Shown here: piece after piece, positions 51,669 through 61,357 of the stretch
How the letters are laid out: each line of letters begins with the position of its first letter
Numbering within the stretch: the stretch's first letter is position 1
Assembly: GCF_004801405.1 (NCBI RefSeq)
Contig: NZ_SSOB01000051.1
Coordinates: forward strand, 1-63,402
Length of the DNA stretch: 63,402 bases
Reading direction: 5' to 3'
DNA from: Cohnella fermenti
GTDB lineage: Bacteria > Bacillota > Bacilli > Paenibacillales > Paenibacillaceae
Translations under genes and position numbers: made by a program
The notes under the pieces: model-generated
Database searches by the model: none
Seen by the model: only the letters and a program-made list of their open reading frames with translations
What the model was told of the DNA's origin: nothing

Positions 51669-52844
51669 ATGAATCTATACAAAGAAGCGAAATCTCTCTT
51701 GAAGATCAACATTCGCGAATACGGCATGTACATCGCTCTGTTCGTCATTATGCTCGTGTTCACGATTCTGACGGACGGCCTGTTCATGTCCTCGCGCAAC
51801 ATCAGCAATCTGCTCGATCAGACGGGCTACATTGCCGTGCTCGCCGTCGGGATGACGCTCGTTATCGTCATCCGGCATATCGACCTGTCCGTCGGCTTCG
51901 CGGCCGGCTTCATGGGAGCGATCGCCGCGATTCTGATGTCGCAGGCCGGCGTGCCGGTCTACCTGACAATTCCGATCATCCTTGTGCTCGGGATCGTGAT
52001 CGGCATGTTCAACGGCGTGTTCGTGGCGAGTGTCGGCATTCCGTCGTTTGTCGCTTCTCTGGCAGGAATGCTGATTTTCCGCGGGGCGTTGTTGCGCGTG
52101 ACGGAGAAGTCCGGCACGGTCATCGTCGAGCAAGACAGCTTCAACGCTTTGGGCAACGGCTTCATTCCTTCGCTGGCGGAGGCGGGCGGGCTGCACGTGC
52201 TCTCGCTGCTGCTGGGCGTGGCCGTTATCTTCCTGTATGTGATCAGCGAGCTGTCCGCCCGCCGGAACAAGCTGAAGTACGGCTTCGAGGTCGTCTCGAA
52301 GGGCATCTTTGCGCTCAAGGTCGTGTTCGTCTCGTTTATTGTTGCCTATATCACGTATATTATCGCAGGCTACAACGGCTTCTCCTGGACGGTCATCATC
52401 ATGCTCGGAGTGACCGCGATCTATCACTTCCTGACAACGAAGACGGTGCTCGGAAGGCATATCTACGCGGTGGGAAGCAATCCGGAAGCGGCCCACCTGA
52501 GCGGGATCAATGTCAAGAAGATCACCTATATCGTGTTCGGCTCGATGGGGCTCCTGTCGGCGTTGTCCGGCATTCTGTACACGGCGCGCCTGAACTCGGC
52601 GACGACGACGGCGGGAACGCTGTTCGAGCTCGATGCGATCGCGGCCGCCTATGTCGGCGGCGTGTCCGCGGCTGGCGGCGTCGGCAAGGTGACCGGCTCG
52701 ATCATCGGCGCCATCGTCATGACGTCGCTCTCCAGCGGGATGAACCTGCTCGGGGTCGGCATCTCGTACCAGTACATGATTCGCGGCGGCGTGCTGGCGG
52801 CGGCAGTTATTTTCGACGTGATGACGCGCAAGAAGAGAGGGTAG
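51669..52844 (+). CDS. mmsB: Monosaccharide ABC transporter permease, MmsB/GguB (XylH) type
   Basis: 391 residues with about ten membrane helices and the CUT2 permease signature (HIDLSVGFAAGFMGAIAAI; AVGSNPEAAHLSGINVKK; AAAYVGGVSAAGGVGKVTG). ATG 51669 follows AGGAGGAACATCT, 11 bases after the ATPase gene. It completes the aldose uptake system. Confidence 0.93.
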   Translation: MNLYKEAKSLLKINIREYGMYIALFVIMLVFTILTDGLFMSSRNISNLLDQTGYIAVLAVGMTLVIVIRHIDLSVGFAAGFMGAIAAILMSQAGVPVYLTIPIILVLGIVIGMFNGVFVASVGIPSFVASLAGMLIFRGALLRVTEKSGTVIVEQDSFNALGNGFIPSLAEAGGLHVLSLLLGVAVIFLYVISELSARRNKLKYGFEVVSKGIFALKVVFVSFIVAYITYIIAGYNGFSWTVIIMLGVTAIYHFLTTKTVLGRHIYAVGSNPEAAHLSGINVKKITYIVFGSMGLLSALSGILYTARLNSATTTAGTLFELDAIAAAYVGGVSAAGGVGKVTGSIIGAIVMTSLSSGMNLLGVGISYQYMIRGGVLAAAVIFDVMTRKKRG

Positions 52845-52975
52845 GAGAAGGGCAAAGGCAAGGGAGAGAGCAAGGGCAAGGGCAAGGCCGAAGGATGGCG
52901 GAACGTGTGGCATGGATGGCACGGATGAATGGCATGGATGGAACGGATGCTTGAATGGCACAGATGGAATGGCGC
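52845..52975 (+). repeat. Purine-rich simple repeats after mmsB
   Basis: GGCAAG/GGGAGA-type hexamers (about 52855-52890) are followed by imperfect GGCATGGATGGAACGGATG repeats to about 52970. No gene or classic terminator is visible. Confidence 0.7.
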
Positions 52976-53029
52976 TCGCGCGATGCGGGCGCTGTTCTTT
53001 TTTTGCGGGCATGAAGGCATCAGGCGACG

Positions 53030-53210
53030 AATTTTATGTGAAAAACCGCATTCGCGACGGTCCGAAACGGGGTGTTTGGATGATTTTATGCGAAAAACCG
53101 CCTTCGTTGATTCGATTCCGGCCGGAAATGCTCCATATATGCTAAAAACCACATAAAACGCGCAAATACTAGGTGAATCTGAGCCGATGAATGTGAAATT
53201 TCACATTCGC
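53030..53210 (+). repeat. 52-bp-phased A-loop hairpin module F
   Basis: Hairpins start at 53036, 53088, 53139 and 53191 (spacing 52, 51, 52). The first two read ATGTGAAAAACCGCAT and ATGCGAAAAACCGCCT-like, the third is the ATGCTAAAAACCACAT variant, and the fourth is ATGTGAAATTTCACAT, a perfect palindrome. Confidence 0.88.
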
Positions 53211-53620
53211 GGGTCGGCAAGCAGCGGAGGGAAACGGCAGAGGAACGGCGGAATTAGCGAAATCAGCGGATTTGGCGGTGGTGATTGGCTGGCAGGTTTG
53301 GTGGGGTTGATGTGTGCTTGGCGAGTTCAATATGTTGGTTTGTTTGAGGAGCTTGATTTGTTTGACGAGCTTGCGGGGCTCGGCGGGTTGGCATAGGGTT
53401 GGTGCGCTAGGCGGGCTTGCGGGTTTTTTTGACGGGTATTTTGAACACTTTTTGAACGTTTGAACGGTTTTATAATAAAAAGTGATAAATTCCCGAGAAA
53501 GTCTTATAGACAACAATCGACGAAATCATTGAACCTTGAGGCGGACTAAGGTAGTATTAAACTTAATTTAAACAAAGTAACGTTGTCGGATATCCAACGA
53601 ACCGTGCGAGGTGGACATAG
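53211..53620 (+). promoter_or_regulatory. cysJI leader region with candidate promoter
   Basis: The first about 190 bases are low-complexity G/T-rich sequence with no supported gene. TATAAT at 53471-53476 is the best -10 element, with TTTTTG 16 bases upstream as a weak -35. The leader to the TTG start is about 140 bases. I see no T-box or S-box structure by eye. Sulfur control by CymR or a LysR-type regulator is possible but no convincing site is visible. Confidence 0.4.
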
Positions 53621-55510
53621 TTGCAACTTTTAGTAACGAACAGTCCGTTTACGGGCGAGCAGGCCGAGCTTCTCAACAAGCTGCTCCCGACGTTGACGGA
53701 AGCTCAGATTCATTGGCTTAACGGTTACCTTACCTTCTATCGCAGCGGCAGTGCGGGAGCTGCGGCTCTTGCGTCGTCGGCCATCGAAGCGGCAGTTGCC
53801 GTCGCATCCGCGTCGCCGGCTGCGGTTGCCGAAGCAGCGGCGCCCGAGGTGCCTCGCGAGGCGACGATTCTGTTCGGCTCCCAGACGGGCAATTCCCAGC
53901 GGCTGGCGGGTCGCTTGGCGGAACAACTGAAGGGCCAGGGCTTCGAGGTCACGCTGTCGGCGATGAATAAATACAAGACGAACAACCTGAAGAAGGCCCC
54001 GTACTTGTTCGTCGTGGCGAGCACGCACGGCGAAGGAGATCCGCCCGACAATGCGATCTCGTTCCACGAGTTCCTTCACAGCAAGCGCGCGCCGAAGCTG
54101 GACGGAACGAAGTTCGCCGTGCTTGCCCTGGGCGATACGTCTTACGAATTCTTCTGCAAGACCGGCCAGGACTTCGACAAGCGGCTTGAGGAGCTTGGGG
54201 CGGAGCGCATCGCGGCCCGCGTCGATTGCGACGTGGACTTCGAGGATGCGGCTTCCGGCTGGCTCACTTCCGTTAGCGCCGCGGTAAGCGCGGCGACGTC
54301 CGCGGGCTCGGCGTCCGCAAGTGCCGCTTCCGGCGTCGCAGGCGCTCAGGCAGCAGTTGCGGGGGCAGCGGGCTCGGAATCGGAATATTCCCGCGCGAAT
54401 CCGTTCCACGCCGAGGTGCTGGAGAGCCTGAACCTGAACGGCCGGGATACGGATCGCGAGACGCGCCATCTCGAGCTGTCGCTCGAAGGCTCCGGCCTGA
54501 CGTATTCGCCGGGCGATGCGGTGGGCGTCTTCCCGACGAACGATCCGACACTGGTCGACGAGATCCTGTCGTACTTGAAGTGGAACCCGGACGAGGCGGT
54601 CGTCACCGGCAAGAACGGCGAGACATCGCCGCTGCGCACGGCGCTGCTGCATCATTACGAGATTACCGTGCTGACGAAGCCGCTGCTGGAGAAGGCTGTC
54701 GCGTTCTCGGGCAACGCGAAGCTGGCGGATCTAATCAAGCCGGACAATAAAGATGAGCTCAAGGCGTACATCGGCGGCCGCGACCTGCTCGATCTGCTGC
54801 GCGATTACGGTCCGTGGACGCTGTCTCCGGGGGATCTGGGGCAACTGCTGCGCAAGCTGCCGCCGCGTCTGTACTCGATCGCAAGCAGCATCAACTCCCA
54901 TCCGGACGAAGTGCACCTGACGATCCGCAAGGTCGAATACGAAACGCACGGCCGCGAGCGCAAGGGCGTCTGCTCGGTACAGGTGTCCGAGCGGCTGTCC
55001 GTGGGCGATACGCTGCCGGTCTTCATCCAGCAGAACCCGAACTTCAAGCCTCCGGTCAACCCGGAGACGCCGGTTATCATGATCGGGCCGGGCACGGGCG
55101 TTGCGCCGTTCCGCGCGTTCATGGAGGATCGCGAGGAACTCGGAGCGACGGGACCGTCGTGGCTGTTCTACGGGGATCGTAACTTCGTGACCGACTTCCT
55201 GTATCAGACGGACTGGCAGCGCATGCTGAAGGACGGCGTCCTGACGAAGCTGGACGTGGCGTTCTCCCGCGACACGGACGAGAAGGTGTACGTGCAGCAT
55301 CGCATGCTCGAGAACGGAGCGGAGCTGTACAAGTGGCTTCAGGACGGCGCCCATGTATACGTCTGCGGCGACGAGAAGCATATGGCGCACGACGTTCATG
55401 CCGCACTGCTTGCGATCGTCGGCCAGTACGGGAGCTTGAGCCCGGAAGCTGCCGCCGAATATGTGGCCGAACTGCAGGAGCAGGGCCGTTACCAACGAGA
55501 CGTATATTAA
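53621..55510 (+). CDS. cysJ: NADPH-sulfite reductase flavoprotein subunit
   Basis: 629 residues. The flavodoxin domain begins at about residue 84 (TILFGSQTGNSQRLA, with STHGEGDPPDNA). An A/S/G-rich linker covers about residues 220-258. The FAD domain has RLYSIASS, and the NADPH domain has IGPGTGVAPFRAFMEDRE. It passes electrons from NADPH through FAD and FMN to CysI. The TTG start at 53621 has GCGAGGTGG upstream. It forms an operon with cysI, which starts 26 bases later. Confidence 0.95.
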   Translation: MQLLVTNSPFTGEQAELLNKLLPTLTEAQIHWLNGYLTFYRSGSAGAAALASSAIEAAVAVASASPAAVAEAAAPEVPREATILFGSQTGNSQRLAGRLAEQLKGQGFEVTLSAMNKYKTNNLKKAPYLFVVASTHGEGDPPDNAISFHEFLHSKRAPKLDGTKFAVLALGDTSYEFFCKTGQDFDKRLEELGAERIAARVDCDVDFEDAASGWLTSVSAAVSAATSAGSASASAASGVAGAQAAVAGAAGSESEYSRANPFHAEVLESLNLNGRDTDRETRHLELSLEGSGLTYSPGDAVGVFPTNDPTLVDEILSYLKWNPDEAVVTGKNGETSPLRTALLHHYEITVLTKPLLEKAVAFSGNAKLADLIKPDNKDELKAYIGGRDLLDLLRDYGPWTLSPGDLGQLLRKLPPRLYSIASSINSHPDEVHLTIRKVEYETHGRERKGVCSVQVSERLSVGDTLPVFIQQNPNFKPPVNPETPVIMIGPGTGVAPFRAFMEDREELGATGPSWLFYGDRNFVTDFLYQTDWQRMLKDGVLTKLDVAFSRDTDEKVYVQHRMLENGAELYKWLQDGAHVYVCGDEKHMAHDVHAALLAIVGQYGSLSPEAAAEYVAELQEQGRYQRDVY

Positions 55511-55536
55511 TCGCCTGAACGAAGGAGCTGACAATC

Positions 55537-57276
55537 GTGGCGAATCATCATAAGGTAGAACCGATCGGCGGGCCGCCAAGCGACGTCGAACATCTGAAGC
55601 GAGAAAGCCATTATCTGAAGGGATCGCTCGTCGAGTCGCTCGCGAACCGCATCACGGGCGGCTTGCCGGACCTGGACAATCGGCTGCTCAAGTTCCACGG
55701 CAGCTACATGCAGGACGACCGCGACCACCGCACCGAGCGCGAGAAGCAGAAGCTGGAGCCGTATTACCAGTTCATGCTGCGCGTCGTAACTCCGGGCGGA
55801 GTCGCGACGCCGGAGCAATGGCTTGTCATGGACGAACTGGCCGACAAGTACGGCACGGGCAGCCTGAAGCTGACGACCCGTCAGGCGTTCCAATTGCACG
55901 GGGTGCTCAAGTGGAACCTGAAGAAGACGATCCGCGAGATCAACGATGCGCTGCTCTCGACGCTGGCCGCGTGCGGCGACGTCAGCCGGAACGTCATGTG
56001 CAACCCGAACCCGTACCAGTCGGAGATCCACGCCGAGGTGTTCGAGTGGGCGCAGAAGCTGACGAGCCATCTGGCTCCGAAGACGCCTGCGTATCATGAG
56101 ATCTGGCTGGACGGCGAGAAGGTGCTGGACAGCCTGCCGCAGAGCGACGGCATTGAAGGCGATACGGTCGAGCCGATCTACGGGCCGGTCTATCTGCCGC
56201 GGAAGTTCAAGATCGGCATCGCGGTTCCGCCGTCCAACGATGTGGACGTTTACTCGCAGGACCTGGGGTACATCGCCATCGTGGAAAAAGGCAAGTTGGT
56301 CGGCTTTAACGTCTGCGTAGGCGGAGGCATGGGCATGACTCACGGGGATACGGCGACGTATCCGCAGCTTGCCAAGCTCATCGGCTTCGTAACTCCGGAT
56401 CGAGTGCTGGAGCTCGCCGAGAAGATCGTGACGATCCAGCGCGATTACGGCAACCGTTCCGTACGCAAGAATGCGCGCTTCAAGTACACGATCGACCGTC
56501 ACGGCCTCGAGTGGTTCGTGAACGAGCTGCACGACCGCCTCGGCTGGGAACTGCAGCCGGCCCGCGAGTTCCGCTTCGACCATACGGGCGATCGCTACGG
56601 CTGGATCAAGGGCAAGGACGGCAAGTGGAACTTGAACCTGTACATTCAGGCCGGCCGCGTCAAGGACATCGAAGGCTACCCGCTGCGCACGGCGCTTCGC
56701 GAGGTCGCGAAGATCCATACCGGCGACTTCCGCCTGACGGCGAACCAGAACCTTGTCATCGCCAATGTGACGAGCCAGAAGAAGACGAAGATCGCCGCCA
56801 TTCTGAAGCAGTACGGCATCGGCGAAGGCACGCAATATTCGGCTCTGCGCCGGAGCGCGCTCTCTTGCGTGGCGCTGCCGACCTGCGGCCTGGCGATGGC
56901 CGAAGCGGAGCGGTACTTGCCGACGCTGATCACGAAGCTGGAGCCGATCCTCGAGGAAGCCGGCATTCAAGACGAGGAGATCAACATCCGCATGACCGGC
57001 TGCCCGAACGGCTGCGCCCGTCCTGCGCTCGGCGAGATCGCCTTCATCGGCAAGTCCCCGGGCAAGTACAACATGTACATGGGAGCCAGCTTCAGCGGCG
57101 ACCGTCTTAGCAAGATGTATCGCGAGAACATCGGCGAGGAAGAGATCATCGACACGCTCAAGCCGATCCTTCACCGCTATGCGTCGGAGCGCGTAAGCGG
57201 CGAGCACTTCGGCGACTTCGTCATCCGCACGGGTTACGTCAAGCCGGTAACGGACGGCACGAATTTCCATGATTGA
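55537..57276 (+). CDS. cysI: Sulfite reductase hemoprotein subunit
   Basis: 579 residues. The siroheme/4Fe-4S ligands are C444 and C450 (CVALPTC) and C489 and C493 (CPNGC). It reduces sulfite to sulfide with electrons from CysJ for cysteine synthesis. GTG 55537 has AAGGAGCTGA upstream. Full family length with no oddities. Confidence 0.96.
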   Translation: MANHHKVEPIGGPPSDVEHLKRESHYLKGSLVESLANRITGGLPDLDNRLLKFHGSYMQDDRDHRTEREKQKLEPYYQFMLRVVTPGGVATPEQWLVMDELADKYGTGSLKLTTRQAFQLHGVLKWNLKKTIREINDALLSTLAACGDVSRNVMCNPNPYQSEIHAEVFEWAQKLTSHLAPKTPAYHEIWLDGEKVLDSLPQSDGIEGDTVEPIYGPVYLPRKFKIGIAVPPSNDVDVYSQDLGYIAIVEKGKLVGFNVCVGGGMGMTHGDTATYPQLAKLIGFVTPDRVLELAEKIVTIQRDYGNRSVRKNARFKYTIDRHGLEWFVNELHDRLGWELQPAREFRFDHTGDRYGWIKGKDGKWNLNLYIQAGRVKDIEGYPLRTALREVAKIHTGDFRLTANQNLVIANVTSQKKTKIAAILKQYGIGEGTQYSALRRSALSCVALPTCGLAMAEAERYLPTLITKLEPILEEAGIQDEEINIRMTGCPNGCARPALGEIAFIGKSPGKYNMYMGASFSGDRLSKMYRENIGEEEIIDTLKPILHRYASERVSGEHFGDFVIRTGYVKPVTDGTNFHD

Positions 57277-57284
57277 TTCGATCA

Positions 57285-57318
57285 GTCGGCCGGGCTTGCC
57301 CGGTCGGCTTTTCTTTTT
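57285..57318 (+). terminator. Rho-independent terminator after cysI
   Basis: GTCGGCCGGG pairs with CCCGGTCGGC (two G-U pairs) around a CTTG loop, followed by TTTTCTTTTT. Confidence 0.85.
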
Positions 57319-57358
57319 CGCAGGGTGCCCGTTTGGGTGCGCTTGCTCTTCTTCTAAG

Positions 57359-57428
57359 AGGGTGCCTTATCCCTTCTGATCAGAATTCCACAAATTGGAT
57401 AATCTGAGCGGGAGGGATAAGGCACCCT
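57359..57428. repeat. 70-bp inverted repeat between cysI and the AraC gene
   Basis: AGGGTGCCTTATCCC (57359-57373) and GGGATAAGGCACCCT (57414-57428) are perfect 15-bp arms around a 40-base centre that pairs partly with itself. It lies between convergent genes. It could act as a terminator for the minus-strand regulator, or be a small terminal-inverted-repeat element. Confidence 0.75.
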
Positions 57429-57519
57429 TTGCGCAAAAACGATGGTACGAGGATACTCGGGGAAAAGCGGGGGGTTGTCGATTTATGTCGTTTTCTGCTT
57501 CGGCAACGATAACGGTCCC

Positions 57520-58482
57520 CTATAGCGAAGCACGCTCCGAGGATTTCCGATACCGCCCCGGCGTGCAGCCTTCGATGCGCTTGAACACGCGGGCGAACGA
57601 TTGCGGGTCGCGGTAGCCGACGAGGCTCGCGATCGCTTCCAGCTTGTGATCGGTCGAGCGGAGAAGCTCGCAGGCGGCGTGGACCCGCTGACGCTGCACG
57701 AACTCATGGAACGTCTGCCCCGTGCGACGCTTGAACAGCCGGTGGAAGTGCCGTTCGCTCAAGCGGAACGCGCCGGCGACGTCGCGCAGCGCAAGCGGCT
57801 CCGCGAACCGCTCGCGGATGAAGGCGGAGGCGTCCGCGATGAGGTCGCCTCCGCCCGGCTCCACGGGCAGAGCCTCCATGCGGAGCAGCCGCGCCCATTC
57901 GATGACGAGCTGGGCGAGCATCGCGCGCAGCATGGCGGAGCAGCCGGGCCCCGCTGCGGCGTGCTCCTCGTGCATCCGCTCGAAGAGAGGCTCGAGCCGC
58001 AGCCGCTTGTCGCGCACCGCGCTCAGCTCGCCCGAGTCTCCGGCCAAGGAGCGCCAGAGCGCATCCAGGCCGAGGTCGGGAACGTCGCTCGCGATCTCGC
58101 CCATAAGCGCCTCGTCGAAGACGACGTTGTAGACGACGAGGCGGCTGTTTCTCTCCAGGGAGGAGGGGCGGAATACGTGCGAGCTGCCGACAGGCAAGGC
58201 GAACAGATCGCCTCGGGACACGGGAAGCATCCGATCCCCCAGGTAGTGGAAGCCGGAGCCTTCCGCCACATAGGTCAGCTCGATAAAGTCGTGCTCGTGC
58301 AGCCCCAGGTCGAAGCGTTCCTCGGCCCGATTGACGAAGATGCGCAGCCCGCTGCGGAACAGCTCGCTTCCCTTGAGCGTGTGCCGGGGCTGCCTTGCCG
58401 AATGGCTCGATTGCTCCATGCTGTACTCCGAGTGTTGTCCCATGCCTCCGCCTCTTTTCCCCGAGTGCTCTTTGATGTCCAT
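57520..58482 (-). CDS. AraC-family regulator with cupin sensor (RhaS-like)
   Basis: 320 residues. The N-terminal cupin part has LHEHDFIELTYVAEGSGFHYLGD, and the C-terminal AraC domain has LRDVAGAFRLSERHFHRLFKRRTG and IASLVGYRDPQSFARVFKRIEG. The start codon at 58482 is preceded on its strand by AAGGTGG. It is divergent from the rhamnosidase gene (gap 104 bases), so it probably controls that gene in response to rhamnose or a rhamnoside, by analogy with RhaS/RhaR. Confidence 0.9.
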   Translation of the reverse strand: MDIKEHSGKRGGGMGQHSEYSMEQSSHSARQPRHTLKGSELFRSGLRIFVNRAEERFDLGLHEHDFIELTYVAEGSGFHYLGDRMLPVSRGDLFALPVGSSHVFRPSSLERNSRLVVYNVVFDEALMGEIASDVPDLGLDALWRSLAGDSGELSAVRDKRLRLEPLFERMHEEHAAAGPGCSAMLRAMLAQLVIEWARLLRMEALPVEPGGGDLIADASAFIRERFAEPLALRDVAGAFRLSERHFHRLFKRRTGQTFHEFVQRQRVHAACELLRSTDHKLEAIASLVGYRDPQSFARVFKRIEGCTPGRYRKSSERASL

Positions 58483-58524
58483 TTTACCACCTTAATCCGT
58501 CCGAATCAGCTCTATTTCTTGCCA

Positions 58525-58538
58525 TGTAAGCGCGTTAA
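58525..58538 (+). promoter_or_regulatory. Weak cre-like site in the araC/rhamnosidase divergent gap
   Basis: TGTAAGCGCGTTAA fits the catabolite-responsive-element consensus at about 12 of 14 positions and lies 62 bases before the rhamnosidase start. Catabolite repression of rhamnoside use would make sense, but the match is imperfect. Confidence 0.3.
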
Positions 58539-58586
58539 ACTGCTCTCAGAGACGAACATTCATCCTACATTCAAGGAGAGAGCGAT

Positions 58587-61262
58587 ATGGCGACTATCGA
58601 GATTTACGATCTGACCTGCAATCATAAGACGAACCCCGTCGGCATCGACGACCGGGAGCCGAGGCTGAGCTGGAAGCTGCGGACGGAAGGGAGAGGCGCT
58701 CTCCAAGGAGCCTACCGGCTGCAAGTGTCCGAGGACCCGGAATTCGCGCAAGCCATCGTCTGGGATACGGAGCGGACCGAGAGCGGCCAGTCCGTGCTGA
58801 TCGCTTACAGAGGGGCTCCGCTTCGTTCGCGGACTCGTTACTACTATCGGGTTAAGGTATGGGACCTTGGAGGCGCGGAATCCGAGTGGAGCTCCCAGGC
58901 CATGTTCGAGACGGCCTTCTTCCCGGAGGAGGAGTGGGACGGAGCGCAATGGATCTCGCATACACTGCCTCTGGACGAGGAGGACGACGAGCCGATCGCT
59001 TACTTGCGCAAGGGCTTCCGACTGAAGGGGGCGATCGCTTCGGCCCGGATCTACGCGACGGCGCTCGGCGCCTACAAGCTGTTCGTGAACGGTCGGGAAG
59101 CCGACGACACGCATCTGAATCCGGGATGGACGAGCTATGAGAAGCGGCTGCAGTATCAGACGTACGACGTGACGTCGCTTCTGACGGAAGGGGATAACGC
59201 GATCGGCGTTCAGCTCGGCAACGGCTGGTACCGCGGCGTGCTTGGCTGGAACGGCCAGAAGAGGCGCAGCGAGGAACGGCTTCTGCTCGCGAAGCTTCAC
59301 GTGCGCTATGCGGACGGCTCGGAGGAAGTCGTCGGCACGGACGAATCGTGGCGCGGCAGCGACGGGGCGCTGCGGATGTCCGAGCTGTATCATGGGGAAC
59401 GGTACGATGCCCGCTTGGAGAAGAAAGGGTGGAACGCTGCCGCCTTCGACGACCGTGCATGGAGCTCCGTTCGTGCGAGCGCCCGCCCGCAGGCGAAGCT
59501 CGTCGCGCAGGAGAACGAGCCGGTCCGCCGGGTCGACGAGATCGTTCCGGTATCGGTGCTGACGACGCCGCGCGGCGAGACGGTTATCGACTTCGGCCAG
59601 AACATGGTCGGCTGGGTGCGCTTCGCCGTGAACGAGCCTGCGGGCACCGTCGTTACGCTGAAGCACGCCGAGGTTCTCGACCGCGAAGGCAACTTCTATG
59701 TCGGCAATCTTCGGTCGGCGAAGCAGACGATCGAATACGTCTGCTCCGGGGAAGGCGAAGAGAGCTTCCACCCGACGTTCTCGTTCCAGGGCTTCCGTTA
59801 TGTGAAGGTGGAAGGAATTCCGGCGGAGCGCATCGCCGGGAAGTTCGTCGGCTGCGTGCTGACGAGCGACCTGAAGGCGGCGGGAAGCTTCCGCTGCTCC
59901 GATCCGCTGATCAACAAGCTGGCGGACAACATCGTCTGGGGGCAGATCGGCAACTTCGTCGACGTGCCGACGGATTGCCCGCAGCGGGACGAACGGCTCG
60001 GCTGGACGGGCGACGCGCAGGCGTTCATCCGCGCTTCGACGTACAACCGCAACGTCGCGCCGTTCTTCGTGAAGTGGCTGCGGGACCTCGCGGCCGACCA
60101 GCAGCCGGACGGCGGGGTGCCCCACGTCATCCCCGAGCTGAAGATCGCCGGACACAATTCGGCAGCTTGGGGAGACGCGGCCGTCATCTGCCCGTGGGTC
60201 GTCTACGAGCGCTATGGGGATGAACGCGTCCTCCGCGAGCAGTTCCCGAGCATGAAGGGCTGGGTCGAGTACATTCGGGCCCAGGGGGATAACGAGTTCC
60301 TGTGGAACACGGGCTTCCACTTCGGCGATTGGCTCGGTCTCGATGCGAAGGAGAACAGCTATGTCGGAGCGACCCCGCGCGAGCTGATCGCGTCGGCATT
60401 CTACGCCTATTCGACCGGCATTGTAGCGAAGGCGGCGAAGGTGCTCGGGCTCGAGCGGGAGCACGAGGAATACGCCGGGATGTACGAACGCATTGTAACC
60501 GCGTTCCGGAACGAATTCGTGACGCCGAGCGGCCGCGTCGCTTCGCCGACCCAGACGGCCTACGCCGTCGCGCTCATGTTCGACCTGCTCGAGGAGAAGG
60601 ATCGCCGGCAAGCGGCGGACCGCTTCGCGAAGCTGATCGAAGAGAGCGGAACGCAGCTCACGACGGGCTTCGTCGGCACGCCGTACCTATGCCACGTGCT
60701 GACTCGCTACGGCTACGGGGAGTTGGCCTACAAGCTGCTCGAGCGCCGGGAGTATCCGTCCTGGCTGTACCCGGTCGTGCGCGGGGCGACGACGATCTGG
60801 GAGCATTGGGACGGCATCAAGCCGGACGGCAGCTTCTGGAGCGACGACATGAACTCGTACAATCACTACGCGTACGGGGCGGTAGGCGACTGGTTGTTCG
60901 GCTCCGTCGCGGGCATCGACGCGGACGAGAACGAGCCGGGGTATCGCCGGATCAAGCTGCAGCCGCTGCCGGGCGGATCGCTGCGCCACGCCGAGGCGAA
61001 GCTGGAGTCGCCGTACGGCGAGATCCGCTCCGCCTGGAAGCGGACGGCGGACGGCGGCATCGCCTACGAGTTCACGGTGCCGGCGAATGCCGAAGCCGAT
61101 GTGTTGCTGGCGGGCGCCGCCTTGGCCGCCGCAAGCGAATCCGGCCGCCCGCTGGCGGAAGCCGCAGGCGTGTCGGCCGTGTCGGAGTCGGCCGAGGGGC
61201 TGAGCTTCCAACTCGGCTCGGGAACGTACCGGGTGGAGGTAGCGGCGGCAGGCGTCCAATAA
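58587..61262 (+). CDS. Alpha-L-rhamnosidase, GH78
   Basis: 891 residues with the usual GH78 order: N-terminal beta-sandwich domains (to about residue 440), then the (alpha/alpha)6 barrel carrying DCPQRDERLGWTGD at 463-476 and TTIWEHWDG with the second catalytic acid, then a C-terminal beta domain. There is no signal peptide, so it acts in the cytoplasm on imported rhamnosides. ATG 58587 follows AAGGAGAGAGCGAT. Divergent from the AraC regulator. Confidence 0.95.
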   Translation: MATIEIYDLTCNHKTNPVGIDDREPRLSWKLRTEGRGALQGAYRLQVSEDPEFAQAIVWDTERTESGQSVLIAYRGAPLRSRTRYYYRVKVWDLGGAESEWSSQAMFETAFFPEEEWDGAQWISHTLPLDEEDDEPIAYLRKGFRLKGAIASARIYATALGAYKLFVNGREADDTHLNPGWTSYEKRLQYQTYDVTSLLTEGDNAIGVQLGNGWYRGVLGWNGQKRRSEERLLLAKLHVRYADGSEEVVGTDESWRGSDGALRMSELYHGERYDARLEKKGWNAAAFDDRAWSSVRASARPQAKLVAQENEPVRRVDEIVPVSVLTTPRGETVIDFGQNMVGWVRFAVNEPAGTVVTLKHAEVLDREGNFYVGNLRSAKQTIEYVCSGEGEESFHPTFSFQGFRYVKVEGIPAERIAGKFVGCVLTSDLKAAGSFRCSDPLINKLADNIVWGQIGNFVDVPTDCPQRDERLGWTGDAQAFIRASTYNRNVAPFFVKWLRDLAADQQPDGGVPHVIPELKIAGHNSAAWGDAAVICPWVVYERYGDERVLREQFPSMKGWVEYIRAQGDNEFLWNTGFHFGDWLGLDAKENSYVGATPRELIASAFYAYSTGIVAKAAKVLGLEREHEEYAGMYERIVTAFRNEFVTPSGRVASPTQTAYAVALMFDLLEEKDRRQAADRFAKLIEESGTQLTTGFVGTPYLCHVLTRYGYGELAYKLLERREYPSWLYPVVRGATTIWEHWDGIKPDGSFWSDDMNSYNHYAYGAVGDWLFGSVAGIDADENEPGYRRIKLQPLPGGSLRHAEAKLESPYGEIRSAWKRTADGGIAYEFTVPANAEADVLLAGAALAAASESGRPLAEAAGVSAVSESAEGLSFQLGSGTYRVEVAAAGVQ

Positions 61263-61277
61263 AGTCTCCCAAGTAGA

Positions 61278-61316
61278 AAATAGCGGCAAGAGGAAGGGCA
61301 TTCCTCTGCCGCTATT
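61278..61316. terminator. Bidirectional terminator between convergent genes
   Basis: AAATAGCGGCAAGAGGAA pairs with TTCCTCTGCCGCTATTT around a 5-base loop. With A- and T-rich flanks it can serve both the rhamnosidase (+) and the YheC/D-type gene (-). Confidence 0.88.
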
Positions 61317-61357
61317 TGTCGTTGTGGCTCCATGCCGCACATCCGCACATTCATCCG

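Noticed and set aside
161..53206. CRP/FNR-type binding sites (TGTGA...TCACA)
   Set aside because: The gap between half-sites is 4 bases, not 6 as for CRP, several arrays use TGTCGG or other arms, and copies occur in tandem in places with no promoter.
53211..53620. T-box or S-box riboswitch before cysJI
   Set aside because: No recognisable T-box sequence, specifier stem or S-box core is visible, and the leader after the likely promoter is too short.
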